Assembly: GCA_035041965.1 (NCBI GenBank)
Contig: JAPYMA010001077.1
Coordinates: 158,691 to 222,690, forward strand
Length of the DNA: 64,000 bases
DNA from: Anisakis pegreffii
Taxonomy: Eukaryota > Nematoda > Chromadorea > Rhabditida > Anisakidae
Reading direction: 5' to 3'
Under the pieces are notes generated by a model. That model did no database searches and had not been told where the DNA came from. It was given only the letters and a program-made list of their open reading frames with translations. Positions 1 to 14,151 of this stretch are shown piece after piece. Both the position numbers and the translations under genes were made by a program. Each line of letters opens with the position of its first letter. Positions within the stretch are counted from its first letter, which is position 1.

Positions 1-544
1 GCCTATTGTAAGTGATCACTTCAAAAAGCATATTCTTTGCTCATCCGTTGAGATCAGCCAACGTCAGAAAAACGAGCAGGTTAATTTCTGTACTCGATAT
101 TAATTAATTAATTGGTTATTATTATGCCATTGTCAGTTCTCTTAACACTCGACGGCTTCCACACTTAACTAAACACATCTTCAGTGTTCATCCACGATGA
201 ATTTTGCAAGCAAATCGCTCGTTAATTCAGGACACCTCCAGTTGACTAAATTTTGCTCCAAATTAGCAGATGATCATGCATCATTGAGCTTATTGCCTTG
301 TGTCACTCAAAAACTTCGTATCGAGCGATATTGAATGAACTACATACGAGAGCACCTAACTGGTGGAGGGCAGAGTTCTATTGCGCCCAACTTTTTCAGT
401 TTGAAAGAAAATTTCTTCGAAAAAGCGCCTATAAAAGTTTTCGAATGAATTGCCGTCAGTGACAACCGAACGTAATCGTTTCAACAGAATACATGCACAC
501 ACCATTAAAATATTAACTCGCCGTTCAACGATAACAAAAAAACA

Positions 545-546
545 AA

Positions 547-589
<43 letters not shown>
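545..589. repeat. (CA)n microsatellite
   Basis: A nearly pure run of CA dinucleotides with one CATA interruption near its start. It produces artificial Cys-Val and His-Thr open frames on the two strands, which are not genes. Confidence 0.97.
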
Positions 590-592
<3 letters not shown>

Positions 593-1227
593 AAATCAAT
601 CGCAAATCATATCGAATCTCCTTGAAAAAAAAAGTACAGCAATAAAATTCCTTGCAAAACATGAATGTATCGAGTAGACCCAACAGCGCATCTAACAAGC
701 ACAGAAATGTAACGCTACCAGAACGATCATCTCCAATGATTATTCACAAATATCTCGATTCCTCACTGATTTCCGAATGATTTTCAACTACCTTCATCTC
801 GTTAATTCTATTTTCATTGACTTTGAATTAGACACCCTCACAATTTGAAGCGTTCTCCATGAACAATTCACGATCAGCACGATTGCCGTTATCATCAGTA
901 CAATGAATGTGTACTGATTCCAACTGAACGTTATCCTCCAATACAAAACCAACACATTCAACCTTACTTCTCTTCTTAGCGCAAAACTTTTCAATTTCTC
1001 AGTGCGAAACGATAAACGATTCAACAAGCGACCTAATATTCTTACATATCTCTTCAAAACGAAACAGTCGTTGGCAACATTCATCATCACATAGAAACAC
1101 ACACGTGTCAGTGATTGTTTCTTGCATAAAGGCTGAGAAATTCCATCCATCATCTTCCCTTGCGATCTTCAGTCGAACTACGTTCAACTTCAGGGAGCAA
1201 TATTCAATAGCCTGAGCCAAGACCTGT

Positions 1228-1440
1228 ACGATAGTTTTTTTTTTCACCGAAGCCGGGATCAAAATTTTCGAAAACGCGGGGCTGGAGTCGACATTTTGGA
1301 AAACCGAAGCTGGAGCCAGAGCGAAGGCCACAACCTCAAAAAATGCACAACCGGAACAGATCTCTCGGAAACGCGGAGCTGGAGTTGAAGCCAAAAATTC
1401 TTAAAACGGCATCCGAATTGGGTCTTTTTTTTTCAAATTA
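1228..1440. repeat. degenerate repeat built on GGAGCTGGAGT-like motifs
   Basis: Between two poly-T runs lies a block richer in G+C than its surroundings. Related segments recur: CCGAAGC, AAAACGCGG and GCTGGAG appear at least twice each in similar order (around 1250-1300, 1305-1330 and 1365-1395). It looks like two or three decayed copies of a unit of roughly 60-100 bp. No open frame runs through it convincingly. Confidence 0.5.
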
Positions 1441-2273
1441 AGGCATTACTGGTTCAGAGAGCAATTTCACAGAATACCTGTGCAAGTGAGCAATTGTGAG
1501 GAGACATTAGACGCGTAAAAACTCGCTAAGATTATTTGTTTTGCAACATCACGTTACACAGTGCTCATGCCGATCCACAATTTTGAGTGGTAATCGAGGG
1601 CACCCGCCAGCTGATCTATCACAGCTCGTGCCCTCTCGACAGTTTTTTATGCGGTTCACACTCGACACAATGATTAAAAACAAATATCAACAGTGAAGTG
1701 AATGTTCTATGCAACATGCGAGAGAAGAAGCATTTAGCACAAAGGAGGTCATCCTCCACAATGCCCACAAAATTTCGCTTTTCTTCTGAACTTTTTCTTC
1801 CTTCAAGAAATATTTCAAATTCTCCGAATTCTTCTGTATGCTACAATTGTTTTTGTTTTCTACAGCCAAAACCTTTCTACTCTTTCTTTGCAATCAACAG
1901 TATCTGTGAAAAGATCAAATAATCAATTAAGTTCATCAAGTTGCTCATTTATCCCGCCCTATTCTAGTAGGATAAAAACAGAACAACTTTAAAATTTGTT
2001 GTTAGGGAACGGAACATAGCTGAACATAGAACAGTTTAGAGATCAGGACAGAAGAGTTCATCGAAACCTTGGAACAGAGATACCGTTTTAAAAAATCACA
2101 GGCCACCACCACAATACCCAATTGAAACTGATACTGTCAATGAGGTGAGATGCAACAAGCCAATGAATTGCAACAATTGAAATACAAAATCAACCATCCA
2201 TATCTATTAAATAAGTGAGCAGTAAATGAGAGATAAATCAATCGCACAGCTAAAACAAAAAGCAAATGTAAAC

Positions 2274-2708
2274 CTGAAGAGCTGCTAGGAGATTCTCCTC
2301 AAAGGCAGCATTAAAGGCACGTGGATCATCACACCATGCGATCAGCTCGCGACAACCACGATCATATCCACGGATATCGTTCAACTGCTAAAAATTCCGA
2401 GACTTTTACAGTCGCATCCATAACTGCACTTCAAAGTTTTCAATGGATGAAATGAAACATTTTGAAACGTATAACTGAAAAGTGAAAATTTGAGCAAAGT
2501 TAGCCGCATTATTTCCACGTTTCTTGTTATTCTATCGAAATAGATATTGATCAACATCTTCTTATGAATCGAATTATTCCGTGCCTCAATGAAAACACGA
2601 ACAAGAACGATAACCAACGTAATAGAAATTAACCTTTCTGAGTGAGACGAGTCGCTCGTTGTTCTGCTTCAGATGTTGTTCGTAGCTGACATCTGCTGCG
2701 GTGGCCAT
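2274..2708 (-). CDS. first two coding exons of an unrecognised protein (3' end not found)
   Basis: Exon 1 (2634-2708) begins MATAADVSYEQHLK and exon 2 (2274-2387) encodes 38 residues including GCRELIAWCDDPRAF. Both are in phase 0, and the donors (GTTAAT, GTTTAC) and the acceptor (TTTTTAG) are normal. An acceptor-like CAATCAG lies 8 nt upstream of the ATG, consistent with trans-splicing. The 63 visible residues are polar and probably helical, with a coiled-coil-like first half; there is no signal peptide or membrane segment. Exon 2 ends in a good donor, so the protein continues leftwards, in the first 2.2 kb or beyond the window. I do not recognise the family. The clean exon structure and codon content against an AT-rich background are the reasons for calling it. 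Confidence 0.55.
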
Positions 2709-5700
2709 TTATCACTCTGATTGGCATCAACAAGGGTTTTTTAATCTCTTGTTACTTCCTTACTTGTCAGATAATTTGGATCATCACGAACAAATCAATT
2801 ATATATCCTATAAACTTAACATCTCATCAAACATGAGCACATAATCGTTCAAAACGAGAACATGTAGTTCGCTTATGAAAATGCATTTATCACATATCAA
2901 ACAAACGTCAACGTATATTTCACAAATAAGTGCGCATGACCATCGATGAATGCAACGAACAAATAATCTATTAAGAATAGAAACCGTATTTGAATACGTT
3001 CAGAATAGGTAGCATTTGCGAGGGTAGCGCTCAGTGTACTCACCATTTGCAGAAAAAGAACTGTATTTTAAGCGATGTTTGATTACTACTTATATGGCTT
3101 CGATTAAATTATTTCCATTGGTGAATATTCGAAGAGCACAAACTCAATGATTCATGCTTGATTATCAACTAACTCAAGTTACAGATATTGCCACATTAAT
3201 TAACTCATTCCGCCTTATAGGGCTAGTAACTGACTGAGTGCACTTGACCATTTAAGTATTTATAGTATCTAATTGTTAGAATGATTTTTTCAAACTGGCA
3301 CATGAACTTTATTATTTGAAAACATTCGAATTAGTGATAGAGGAGAGAGATAACAAATGAACGTCCATAAAATTGCCGGATAGATCAGATGAATCGTCAT
3401 TCTGTCGTTTATATTTGGCATTCGACGCCTCCACTGATATTAAACAGAATTAACTGCCTTCTCATTAGCCTTTGAAAACCGGAACAATGATTGCATTATA
3501 ACTGTCACTGAATCATAATGGATAACCTTTTAATCACTGGGTGATTATGTACTATATTGAGTAGTCAAGGGTGAAGTTCTAAAGTGTAAAGGTTAAAAGC
3601 ACCATTCGCTCACGAATTACAAACCAAAAAAGATGCGCATACAGAACTGGACGCAAAACTGACGCAGCAAATGAGAGGACGGGTGTGGGTGTGGATATAT
3701 GAAAGAATGTTCATTGATATGTGCGTAAAAAATAGGTGTGTAAATAATTTGGTTGATATTTTGGAAAGGAAAAGTAAATACGAGCAAGATTTGTGTGATG
3801 TCGTCTTCAATGACGGAGAATTTGCAATGGATAAATAGAGAGATGGATGATGGAATGAATAGGTCGAATATTTTCTGATTGACTTTTATTTGTTGAATTA
3901 TGACAACGCCATCATCGTATATGGATAACGATGTTGATGAACATGCAAATAAACACAAACAATGCAAAACGCTACCGAACAAATAAACTATCACTGTCAC
4001 CAACATCATTATCATACAATCGTTCGCGTCTAATACAAAGCATGACTTCCCCCAATACCATTTCAACAAAACGATATTTTTCATTCAGTACGAGCTCCCT
4101 TATTATTACAAAACGATATATTTCATGGATCTGAACAACATGCGTGAATTTTTTTACTCGATTAAAAAAAACGGAGAAAAATAAATGGAAACAAAATGAT
4201 GTCCAAATTTAGAAACTTTATGAAATTTTAACGACCAAACGATTGCGCATAGTTGCTGAGTTATAACGTAAAATTTTTCGAATGAATGAAAAAGTCTCTA
4301 TGCTGCTCATTGTCAGAAGGGTGATTGTGATGGATTGACTCATTTCAGTTGACGTTTCAAAGAATCGCTACTATGCGGAATTTTTGTGATGTTTCATTTC
4401 CGACTGAAGATATGAGAGAACTCGTTTTGCGTTTCATTGAGGATTGCTGTGGTTAGTGCGATATCGCACCTGTAACAATCGCACTGCCGCGAGACACAAT
4501 TGCAATCTGATGTGCCCGAGTTATAATTGTTATTATTACTATTACTATTGTAATTTAATTGTTGATGTTGCTAAGATCAGTACTGATGCACTCAATGCAA
4601 AAAATAAACGAATGCTATCGAAGACAATGACTAGCCAACGATCAATCAAGCAATCGAGCGACACTATGGAAACAAATTTCGTGAGTGATCATTCAATCTT
4701 TGTTGATAGTGAATAAACTGCATTGCAAAATGACGAGCAATAACATGACAGTGCTGATTATCATCACGGAATGATAACATCAATAATAACACTTGACATG
4801 ACGCCGTAATGATAACCGCCGCATAATTGATCAATAACTTCAACGGAATCAACAATAACAAGAATATTCTTTAGAGAAAAATTTTTACTACCGATATTTG
4901 TACTCTACATAGCAGTACCATAAGAAAACCATCGACCAAATGAACGGCTAATCTACACCTGTCTATTTGTAAGAGAATTTGAAAACTGACGATAAATTCA
5001 TGAAGACTGTATGAAAATTATTAGCACAAATGTGATATGACTGATACACAGCATTATAGCAACTGAAATATAATACGGAATAAAATAAATAAACAAATTC
5101 TATTAATAGACGACGTTCAACTGAGCACACTAAACGTCGCACTAAATGAACGTATTATTGAAGTGTTCACATTCGCATTGTCACCTGCCTCGTCCCAGTT
5201 CAGTTTTAGAAATGTAGCAAGTTAAAACTTTCCGATATGTGGCCTCCTTCGCCAATTTCGGAATGAACAGAAAGAATAATAACAAACGCAATCGACAAAT
5301 CAAATTAAACGTACGAGTAAAAACCATCGACGTGATCGAATTTTTCTTTTCTTTTGGTTCCTAATAAGTAGAGAACGGTTCAAATCATTCGTTTTCTCCA
5401 AATGCTTCTTTTGTGGCAAAATACTTTTTCTTTCAATGAATTTTTCCATAAAGTGAATACGATTTGGGCTGGAAAATATCTAATTTCTTTAAGTATATAT
5501 AAAAGGTAATATATAATGAGTTAATGATAATCACAACAACAATAATAGTAATATTAGTAAATGAAGCACGCTACGATAGTACAGCAAAACAATCATCCAC
5601 CCAACTCCCCAACCAATGTTCAGAGCACAATATCCGATGTGAAACAAAAACTGAAACAATTGCCTTCAGTACTTTGATGCCACATTTTTCTTCTATGAAT

Positions 5701-5733
5701 CACATTGAAGGCAGTGATCAGTTATACACCTTA

Positions 5734-6035
5734 TGAGCGAATTCGCCGGTTAGGTTCGATAGGAAGTTCTTGGGCTTCAGAAAATGCTGAACTTATTTTC
5801 TGCATCAACAATATGTAGGCATTCATGGATTTTTCAGTAACATTTTGCGCAGCTGGAAAAGAAACTAGATGGAACTTCAACAATTGAGTAATATTTCCTC
5901 TTCCATAAGCAGACAATAGATCTCAGAGCAGTAGCAAACAACATTCACGGATATCAGCATGAAGCTGCACTTCGTTTAGGAGATAGAATTTTGGGCGATA
6001 GAAATTTATTGCTTTTAGCTTACGCAAAGGAACAC
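5734..6035 (-). pseudogene. exon-like island, possibly a decayed exon
   Basis: After a TTTTACAG acceptor at 6036-6043 the minus strand is open for 36 codons (6035 to the stop at 5923), containing VPLRKLKAINFYRPKFYLL. A different frame then stays open from about 5919 to 5734, containing NITQLLKFHLVSFPAAQN. The two frames would join with a single frameshift. Both look more like protein than neighbouring AT-rich frames. Either this is a real exon plus chance, or a fossil of a coding sequence. I recognise no family. Confidence 0.22.
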
Positions 6036-6599
6036 CTGTAAAACAATAAGCGCAATGACGTTAAATCAATTTCAACTCAAAGCAGAACTTATATGAATAA
6101 TGTAAACATGCACTAACAGGCTTCCTTCAAATTACGAACTCAGAACTCAAAGCTCCATGCTAACATCTATCATTCCATAACGATTTATATCCATGTATAT
6201 ACATCATTCCACAACGATATATCTAACTGTACGAAAATTTGAGAATTTAATCGATAATTCACAGAAATTCCCATTTCATCTCGTCGCTGATCGGATTAGT
6301 ACAAACCAGCAGCGCTGATTATGAACGGCGATTCGAATCGCAAGTGTATCGTTGATAACGCAAATTTGAGTAGTGAGTGTAGAAGCTGGAAAGAATCGCA
6401 GTGATTAAAGTGATAAAAAGAGTGAGATATTGACAGATGATGTATGTAATTGTGGATATATTTACACAATAAAATGAAATGTAACACAGCAACTAATGAT
6501 GAGCAACGTATCAATAATCTTTTATATGAGCGAGAGAGTGGGACGGAGCCTTCTTTACTAGACGATCGTTATGCATGTTTCGTTACGGTTCTTTGAGAA

Positions 6600-6960
6600 A
6601 GCACAATATTGACAGTAATAGCAATAACAGCAATATTAATATCATTACCAATAATAACCATACAGTTTTAAGGGCAACCATAACAATAAGAATGGTACTG
6701 ATAAAAATAATAATGGTAATAATAACATTATTATTGTATTGTTTTTATTATTATGTTGTAACTATTATTATATAATAACAATTAGTACGATTATTATTAG
6801 CAGTAGTATCATAATTACTTCTACTATTACTATCGATGGAAATATTGGCAAGAACAAGACTGAATATAACGAAAATAATAATATAGCAGTAACGTTAGTA
6901 ATAATACATAGCAATAAGAATAATGGTAATAAAATTGTAATAATAACGATAATATTGCAC
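6600..6960. repeat. AAT/ATT low-complexity tract
   Basis: Dense runs of AAT, ATA and ATT trinucleotides on both strands, with Asn- and Ile-rich translations in several frames. It is simple-sequence DNA, not coding. A similar tract lies at about 14760-15035. Confidence 0.85.
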
Positions 6961-7327
6961 AACGAACCAGTGTAGGTACAATATTAAATCGAACCGAACA
7001 TAGAGAAAAACGAGCTGATATTGAAATCGACCATCGTGAATCATTCACAAACGTACGCAATGTGTTTCAGTGTATAAACTAGCGTTTTCAATAGTTTTCT
7101 ATGCTGCACATGCCTACTTTTGTATTCCATTCTCACACAAACCTATAGCACAATCAACAATTTAATCAAATATTCACAAAGGTACAGGACGACTTTACTT
7201 CTTCCATAATGCAAACAATTCATACTGTACTCGAGGACAACCTGACGATCAACTCAATCAATCTAAGAGGGTTAACTTCACCAATAACATCATCACCTTC
7301 ATAGCTCCATCTACTTTGGAGATTCAT

Positions 7328-7436
7328 TACTTGGGCCGAATTTGACCTCTCAAATTTTGAGGTCTTGTGAAATGATGAACTTTGACGAGGTTCATTCGAG
7401 CTCGAGAATGTTGAGGTGAATCCAATTTGGAAGGAT
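7328..7436 (-). other. exon-like island, minus strand
   Basis: A short block with more G+C than its flanks is open in two minus-strand frames. One is Ser-rich (SSSNEPRQSSSFHKTSKFER) and one basic (ARMNLVKVHHFTRPQNLRGQ). Both run to a GTAATG donor at about 7335. It also contains an inverted GACCTC/GAGGTC pair around 7346-7366. It may be an exon of a long-intron gene, but no partner exon could be joined. Confidence 0.25.
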
Positions 7437-10400
7437 CAAATTAGATTAATTGCAAACAAGTTTGTCAAAAAATGATCATCAATAATATTTGAAGACATAA
7501 ACCTCGTGATTAATTCTTCGACTAATTGCATTGCACAACGTCCGCTGAGCATCACCTTAAAACTTAAACAGATCACTTAGAAGCGATCAAACGATATGTG
7601 CAGACAGGAAAGGCGATAAAATTCGCCGGAATGAAACAATCGCTTGAAATAAAAACGAACTGAATTCGAAGCACGATGTTCAACAACTGTTCAAAATCGG
7701 CATTTCCGAGTCATAACTTAGTTGTTATTCGCGTATATTATTCTAGTGAATCGCCCATGTGATTGATCATTAAGAAGATGCGAACGAATATGATTAAAAA
7801 TGATCGAATTAAACCAGTTTCATGTAATCGCTTTCGATTTGTTTGAGCCGTTGATTCGTTGATAAAACTATAAACAAGCGATGAGGACGTGCGCACTTGA
7901 TTATGATAGATAATTGCGGCTTTACGCCACTATGGCTCAGTGCATATTCACATATGCATTGATGAAACATTTGTGAAACGTTTAAATCCATCATCATCAT
8001 CAGCCGAGTACAATTGCGGTCCATCATAATAGAATGGTAATGCATTTTGAAATGGCAAAATCAGCACACACAAAACCGTTCACAAAAGTGGACATGAACG
8101 CAATCGGAAACAAGTCCGTGCTACCAATTTTTGGAATTTTCTCTCCAATCAAATTGAAAAAAATCAAAAAATTTGGCTGAGAAGGCATCAAAGCGTCCGT
8201 AATAAAGAACATTCATTCACTTCATATACAATTCTTATCATATAAAGAACAGTTCTTCATATACATGAAGTTCATAACAAACTCACAGCAAATCACCGAA
8301 ATTCACTAAGCGAATGAGTATCATCCCAAAACAGAACCAATCTTGAGGAGTTTCCACACGTATCGAACATTCTCAAAAGTAGACATACAACAATTATCGT
8401 TTATAATGAATGATCAAAGTGAATCAGTTACTCATTAAAAACGCACGAGCTAAAGGAGTAGAATGCATGAGACGTGCAAAAGGCGAACGATAGCAAGACA
8501 TGATTGATGCGCTCTCTCACTCTTATCTTATTTTAGGATGAAAACTTTTGCAGCAGAGCACTATAAACAAATATGAGTGAATGAGCGTATGCGAGTGATG
8601 TTATGCGATTTCACATACCAAACTCGATAATGAAGATCTATGAAAAACAATTTTGGTTGAGCGTTTATGATCAACTGACGAATTGACTGATTGCTGACGA
8701 TAATTAATTGAATGATTCTCAGCAAATATCACTCGGATTGTTCACACTGCCTTGAACATCGGACTTTGACTGTGCATAATATGGCGTAAGCCAGAAAAAT
8801 GCTACTGTCACATGAGAATTTCTAAATTCAAGCTATCCTATATTTCTCTTGAAAGATCTGAGATTTAGAAAAAATGAATACACTTCACAAAAAATCGTTT
8901 CTTCACTACCAAAAAAAACTTCAGTGAAGACAGGAAATCGCTCACGCGCTCTTCTTCGTCAACAGCAGTCGCTGGTTGATATGAATGAAATATGAAGAAA
9001 ATCTGGTGAGATGGACGTGTGCAAGCAAGCAAGGATCAACCAGAAAAGCGATCGTCGATCAAGTTCTCAATCGATCACGAATTCTCCCCTCTGATTTCAG
9101 TACTTGTTATCGGTTCATATAAAATGTTTCAGTTACTAAAATCTATTCAAGCAACTAAACGAAAAATAATCTTTTGGTAAGTATATTTTGAAGAAGTGAC
9201 CTGTTGTTTTGAATTCCGAATTCTGAAATTGAAATTCTGAACAGCTGTTGGGGATGCGACTAAAAGGAGGTTTATTTCAATTTGATTGTTGCTTGTTTAT
9301 GAGAGAAATTTATTCGCTTTACGAACAGATGAAAACCTTCAAAAAATTGAACCAAATTGTTTCTGTAAATGAAATTTCTAATGATCATTTTTAAAAGCAC
9401 CAACAACAAATAACAAATCCTATCATAGATGATGATGGTGAATGCAGTTGAAGTGAACCGAATGTCGTACGCACTGAATGAAGGCTGAAAAGAAAATCTT
9501 CGTCAGTATGTGTGAAGAAAAGAGAAAAGCGCTACGAAAATTTTCTTTCATTCACAGTGAAAGAAACCAGTATTCATCAGAAGCATCTTATGACTCCAAA
9601 AAAATCAATCGCTAAATTTGTCTCTAAAATCGAGCAAAAAAGCAGTTTTGTTTATATTCTGAGCTTCGATGTTGTACCAAAACTATCTAAAGCATGAGCA
9701 ACACTTGCTAACAATTAACTCACACATTATACACAACTCTATGCTATTTCACCGATGAATTCCACTTTTCTGCATTCTGCTTGAAAAGACTTCCCCTCTT
9801 TCCCAAAAACATTCACATCTTCTCCGGCTTTGTTCAAGGAAATTTTATAAATGAAGAAGCTTGTCGAGATTACGCGGATTGCCTATCTATCTGCAGAAAG
9901 AGAGCTAAGAATATGGGTACTGAAATGATTCGAGCAAATTGTGAAGAGAATGTGATTAATAAAGGATTTTCAGGAAATGTACGAACGAAATGAATGAGTA
10001 AAACTCGAAAATGTCGTGGTAACGAATTATGCTAAGGCAGTGGTATTCAGTTCAGTCATCAGAGATGTGACGCAATCAACCATATGGTCCTCAGTAAGCT
10101 CCTCGACCATAGAACAATTTTTAGTTCCTATTCTCAAAGAATTTTCTCTTCTTTATTCATAAAACATGGAATTTTTCAGTAATTCATTCCTCATTGGATA
10201 TAATAATTGTCATTGAACTGACTGCGTCATTATAAGAATATTTTCTGGAGAAGTTCTCTGAAACAGCCGTTCATCATTTGATATTCTCTATTGGTCATAC
10301 AAAATTGGATACAATCGTTTTGAAGAGTTCAATTAACGATATATGATCAACCGTATAAAACAGCAACACATTACAAATTCTTGAATCAGCCGGAAATGAA

Positions 10401-13400
10401 TATAGTGCTAGTAATTAGTGATAGATGTCATTTATACCATGAATGCCCTGTATTGCTTTCTGTACCTTCTGCTGCTCACGAAGTATCGTGTTTGGATGGT
10501 ACTGATTTGACAATGAGTTCGTTGATGAATATTCATGATTTTTGTAGGTGCCATTCACAATGAATTGATGAGGGGATAAGATTAGTGGAACTCTTCGTGA
10601 AAAGCCAGCAGTTATCGATGCACTCAATCGAACGTAAGTGGAGAATAAAATATGAATTTTATCAATGATAACAGGCGCATTAAGCCACCAGCAATATATC
10701 ATGACTGATCGATGATCGCTGTTTAGATGACAAGCGCACCCACATCCACAAAAAAAAAATCGCTCACAGTTAACTTCCTTTATGATCTATCCCTTGATTC
10801 GTTTCACTAAACCACGAATCTACTACGCATCGAATGCTTACGACTGAACACCTGAAGACCAATTATGAGATGCCAATTATCGGCCTTTGTGAAACTATGA
10901 CTAAAGCCATCAAAATACTCTTAATCTGATGACGTTGCTCTGCCAACGGGATGATCAATCGAACGAACACATACCAACCGGTTTATAGCTATCGCTCGGA
11001 AGATAGTTAGTTTGGCGGATGGATGTATGGATAGATATGTAGAGAACGATAGATATGTGCAATTGGCATGTGTCATATCGGTGGTTGGCATCATCAAACA
11101 TCACCGTAAACACCTCCCGACTGAAAACTTCGGCTAGAAACTTCGATTCGTTTAGAATGTCACAATCAATCACCTTAAAAATTCAACCTGCAAATCTTTG
11201 CTCAACCCGTCCGAGGGTTCTGCTGTAATAGATTGCTCGTTCATTCGTTCGCCCCTATGGAAACTTATACGCCCCTTCCCCCACCTCTTTTGCTCAATCT
11301 ATAGCATAACGAAACGTACACTCAACGCACTTATACCTAATATCATTCCAACTTTCATACCTTCCATCAAAAATTCCTCAAAGCATCAAGAAGACATCAG
11401 AGACCACTTTCGTCATCAAACAATTCAAATAGCTTGTTCCCTTGTTTACCTGCCTGTTTGACCGACAATTCACGTTCATTCGTTTGCTTACCTATATCTA
11501 CGAACATCTGCGTGGACTTTATCCCGTTTTGTTTCATTCTCATATAATATATAATACAAGCATTTCATAGATCACCTACACTAATATCACAAAAGTGGAA
11601 AATTTTCATATATTTCGAAACAAACAAAACTGCATTTTTATAAAGCTGCATTCTCCTCATTCGTTCATAATATCTCTAAACGAGGAACAATGCCTACTCC
11701 ACCAAGTAAAATTGCTTCGTACATCATTGAGTTGAACAGCCATTTTCATCCGTTTCAAAAGCGTTCAAAAATGTTTTTGCGAAATCAGTAAAAACCTTGA
11801 AATCATTCAGTTATAATTACAAATCCTAATCACAACAAATCAACAACAACCAACTTGAAAACAATTCGTTCTTGATCATCGCTCACTTACCGCAATAATT
11901 TGCATATACAAGCCCAGTATGAAATCTGCATCATATCATGTCAAAGCTATCGTTGATTCCTCATTACAACAGTAGAAAGTGATCGTCGTCAGTATTTGAG
12001 TCAACTCCTCATCTGTACAATCCACGATAAACATGCTTTCGTCTGTCCACAAAACACAAGAATGTGTTTGTGTTTGTTTGTCATACAAACAAATTATAAA
12101 CGATTGAGATTGGTGTGGATGGACATGCAATAATACAACAATGTACGACGAGTGACTATTCGATCGTTCATCAAATCGCACATCAGCGACCATAACAACA
12201 ACATGAATAATCCCTAAGTTGGTGTTATTCTCTTCAAATTCCAAAAACCTTTCAGCACATTTGACTTATTATTCGCTTGCTTGCTTGTTTGCTTCACTGA
12301 TTGAACGAATTCGCTAAATTTGTTTAGTCATTTATTCATCATCGCCTTAACAGAATCACTCTGTAGATGTCTAGATTACGATGATGCGTTCCACTGTTTT
12401 TTGCCGCAATCGTTTCAGTGAGCAAATCTCAAAAATTCTTTCTACTGTGAGGTATGCGAAACAAAAGAAAATTAGTCTAATGTTTCAAAAGTTCAAACAG
12501 ACAAAAGCATTCCAGTGTATTGCAGAGTCATAAGAAATTTTCGAAATCAAAACTTTTCTCGCTGTTACCGTACTAAAAGTCCTAATTACCTACGACAGTG
12601 CTGTGGCCATAACAGCGATGATGTGAACGTTGCGTGGTTCACAACAAAGGAATGAATGATAACGCAAAATCATACCGTGGAAATTTTGTGGGCACTTTAT
12701 TGCATCAAAAACAACTTTGGAAACTGGTCATTTTACGGACGGATTTAGAGAATATCAACAGCAGCAGTAATATTAGAGCAGCAATAATAATGGCAATAAT
12801 TCATCAGTGAATGATGATGTTATGCACTGAAATGATCAGTGTGTTTATTTTCAACAATTCGAACAGCACGAAAAAGAGAAACAACCAATGAATGCTACTG
12901 AACAATCATAAGATATAGAAGAGACGTGTGTGCATTTATTGCTTATAAAATATCTAAGCGCCAATGATTACAAAGATCCGAACGGTTGGTTGAACGAATG
13001 CAAATATCGATCCATCCGTTTGATTCGATTGATGGAGTGAGATGATCACAAAAGGGATGGATGTGTATGCGTTTGTATAATTTCACGATTGCATTCGGAT
13101 TTCAATAAAGAATGCACTGAAATGAGATCAATGCTGAGGCAGATGATAATCGTGAGATGGTGACGACAAGAACAGATAAATCAATGACAGTCAAGCGTTG
13201 ATTCTGAGAAACTCTGTTGAATGCTGTTCAAACAAATACACATTTCAGTGCTTAGCTGATTGCTTTCACAATGCTGAGAAAAGTTATTTTTTCCATATTC
13301 TTTTTTGAATGTTAGCCATGGAAATGTCAACTTTGTTGCAGATATCAACTGCTCTTCGTTTCTACCACACATATAAATGGGTCGAGTTAAATCTCAGTTT

Positions 13401-13940
13401 TGACTCGATGCAAACTGATCACTTTGAAATGTGCACTATCAATTTGGATTCGTTCAATATAGCGCTTAAATATCCGATGTTAACATAAGAAGAACTTTTG
13501 ACGTTCATCGGAAGAAAAATCTTGGATATTCAAAGAAATTTTCATAAGTAAAAAGTGATCGTTAGCTGAACGCTTGAGGACATCGTGAGAAGTTTTCTCC
13601 CAAAGAAATGCTCCCAAAAAGAAGTCAGAAGTATACTTTAACTTGTCCATCCACAAATTAGGATAATCTTACGAGCTGATGATTTCTAAAGAGCAACTCT
13701 CTATCTGTCTGTACACCGTCCTTATATCCAAATCTATGACACAAAACAGTAAACATTATGAAATACCGCGCAAACAAAAAGCTCAGTCAAAAATTCGGGT
13801 TACTAAATCACAGACAATAACATTTCAGAAGCAAACGCACACAGGTTGAGATGCATCAAAAATCATGTCCATAATACGACAAAAATAAACCATACACTTT
13901 AATTTTGAATGTTGGTAGACGAGTGAGCCGAGCCATTAAA

Positions 13941-14151
13941 TCAACAAAATTCTGTTACGAACACATTAAGAACCATGATTTGCGCTTGTATTTTCCGATC
14001 GTTCGATGCAAAATCGAAACTCTCTCGACGGTGTCTCATCAACAAATTCAACAAGCGACCAGTCACTTGCCGCAGCATCACGAAACAATCCCGCAGTAAA
14101 ACCTTCATTGCGGTCATAGAGTGGAATGCATCGATCAATTAGTTCACTCAT
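13941..14151 (-). other. exon-like island with two open minus-strand frames
   Basis: Two overlapping minus-strand frames are open here. One starts at an ATG preceded by a run of A (14151; MSELIDRCIPLYDRNEGF). The other is helical in character (TAMKVLLRDCFVMLRQVTGR) and ends at 13941. The block is less AT-rich than its surroundings. No matching donor/acceptor chain to other exons was found, so this is only a candidate. Confidence 0.25.

Larger units (their letters stand above)
1..2273. other. intergenic or intronic sequence left of the first exons
   Basis: I see no convincing exon here on either strand. It should contain or precede the missing 3' part of the minus-strand gene whose first two exons lie at 2274-2708, since exon 2 ends in a clear donor. 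The block holds a CA microsatellite near 545-589 and a degenerate G+C-richer repeat at about 1228-1440, listed separately. Other open frames are AT-rich and short. Confidence 0.6.

Noticed and set aside
356..677. Open frames rich in Cys-Val and His-Thr on the two strands
   Set aside because: They are produced by the CA microsatellite.
9781..9993. Plus-strand frame with several cysteines (CRDYADCLSICRKRAKNMG)
   Set aside because: No signal peptide, no splice context and no recognisable cysteine framework; likely chance.
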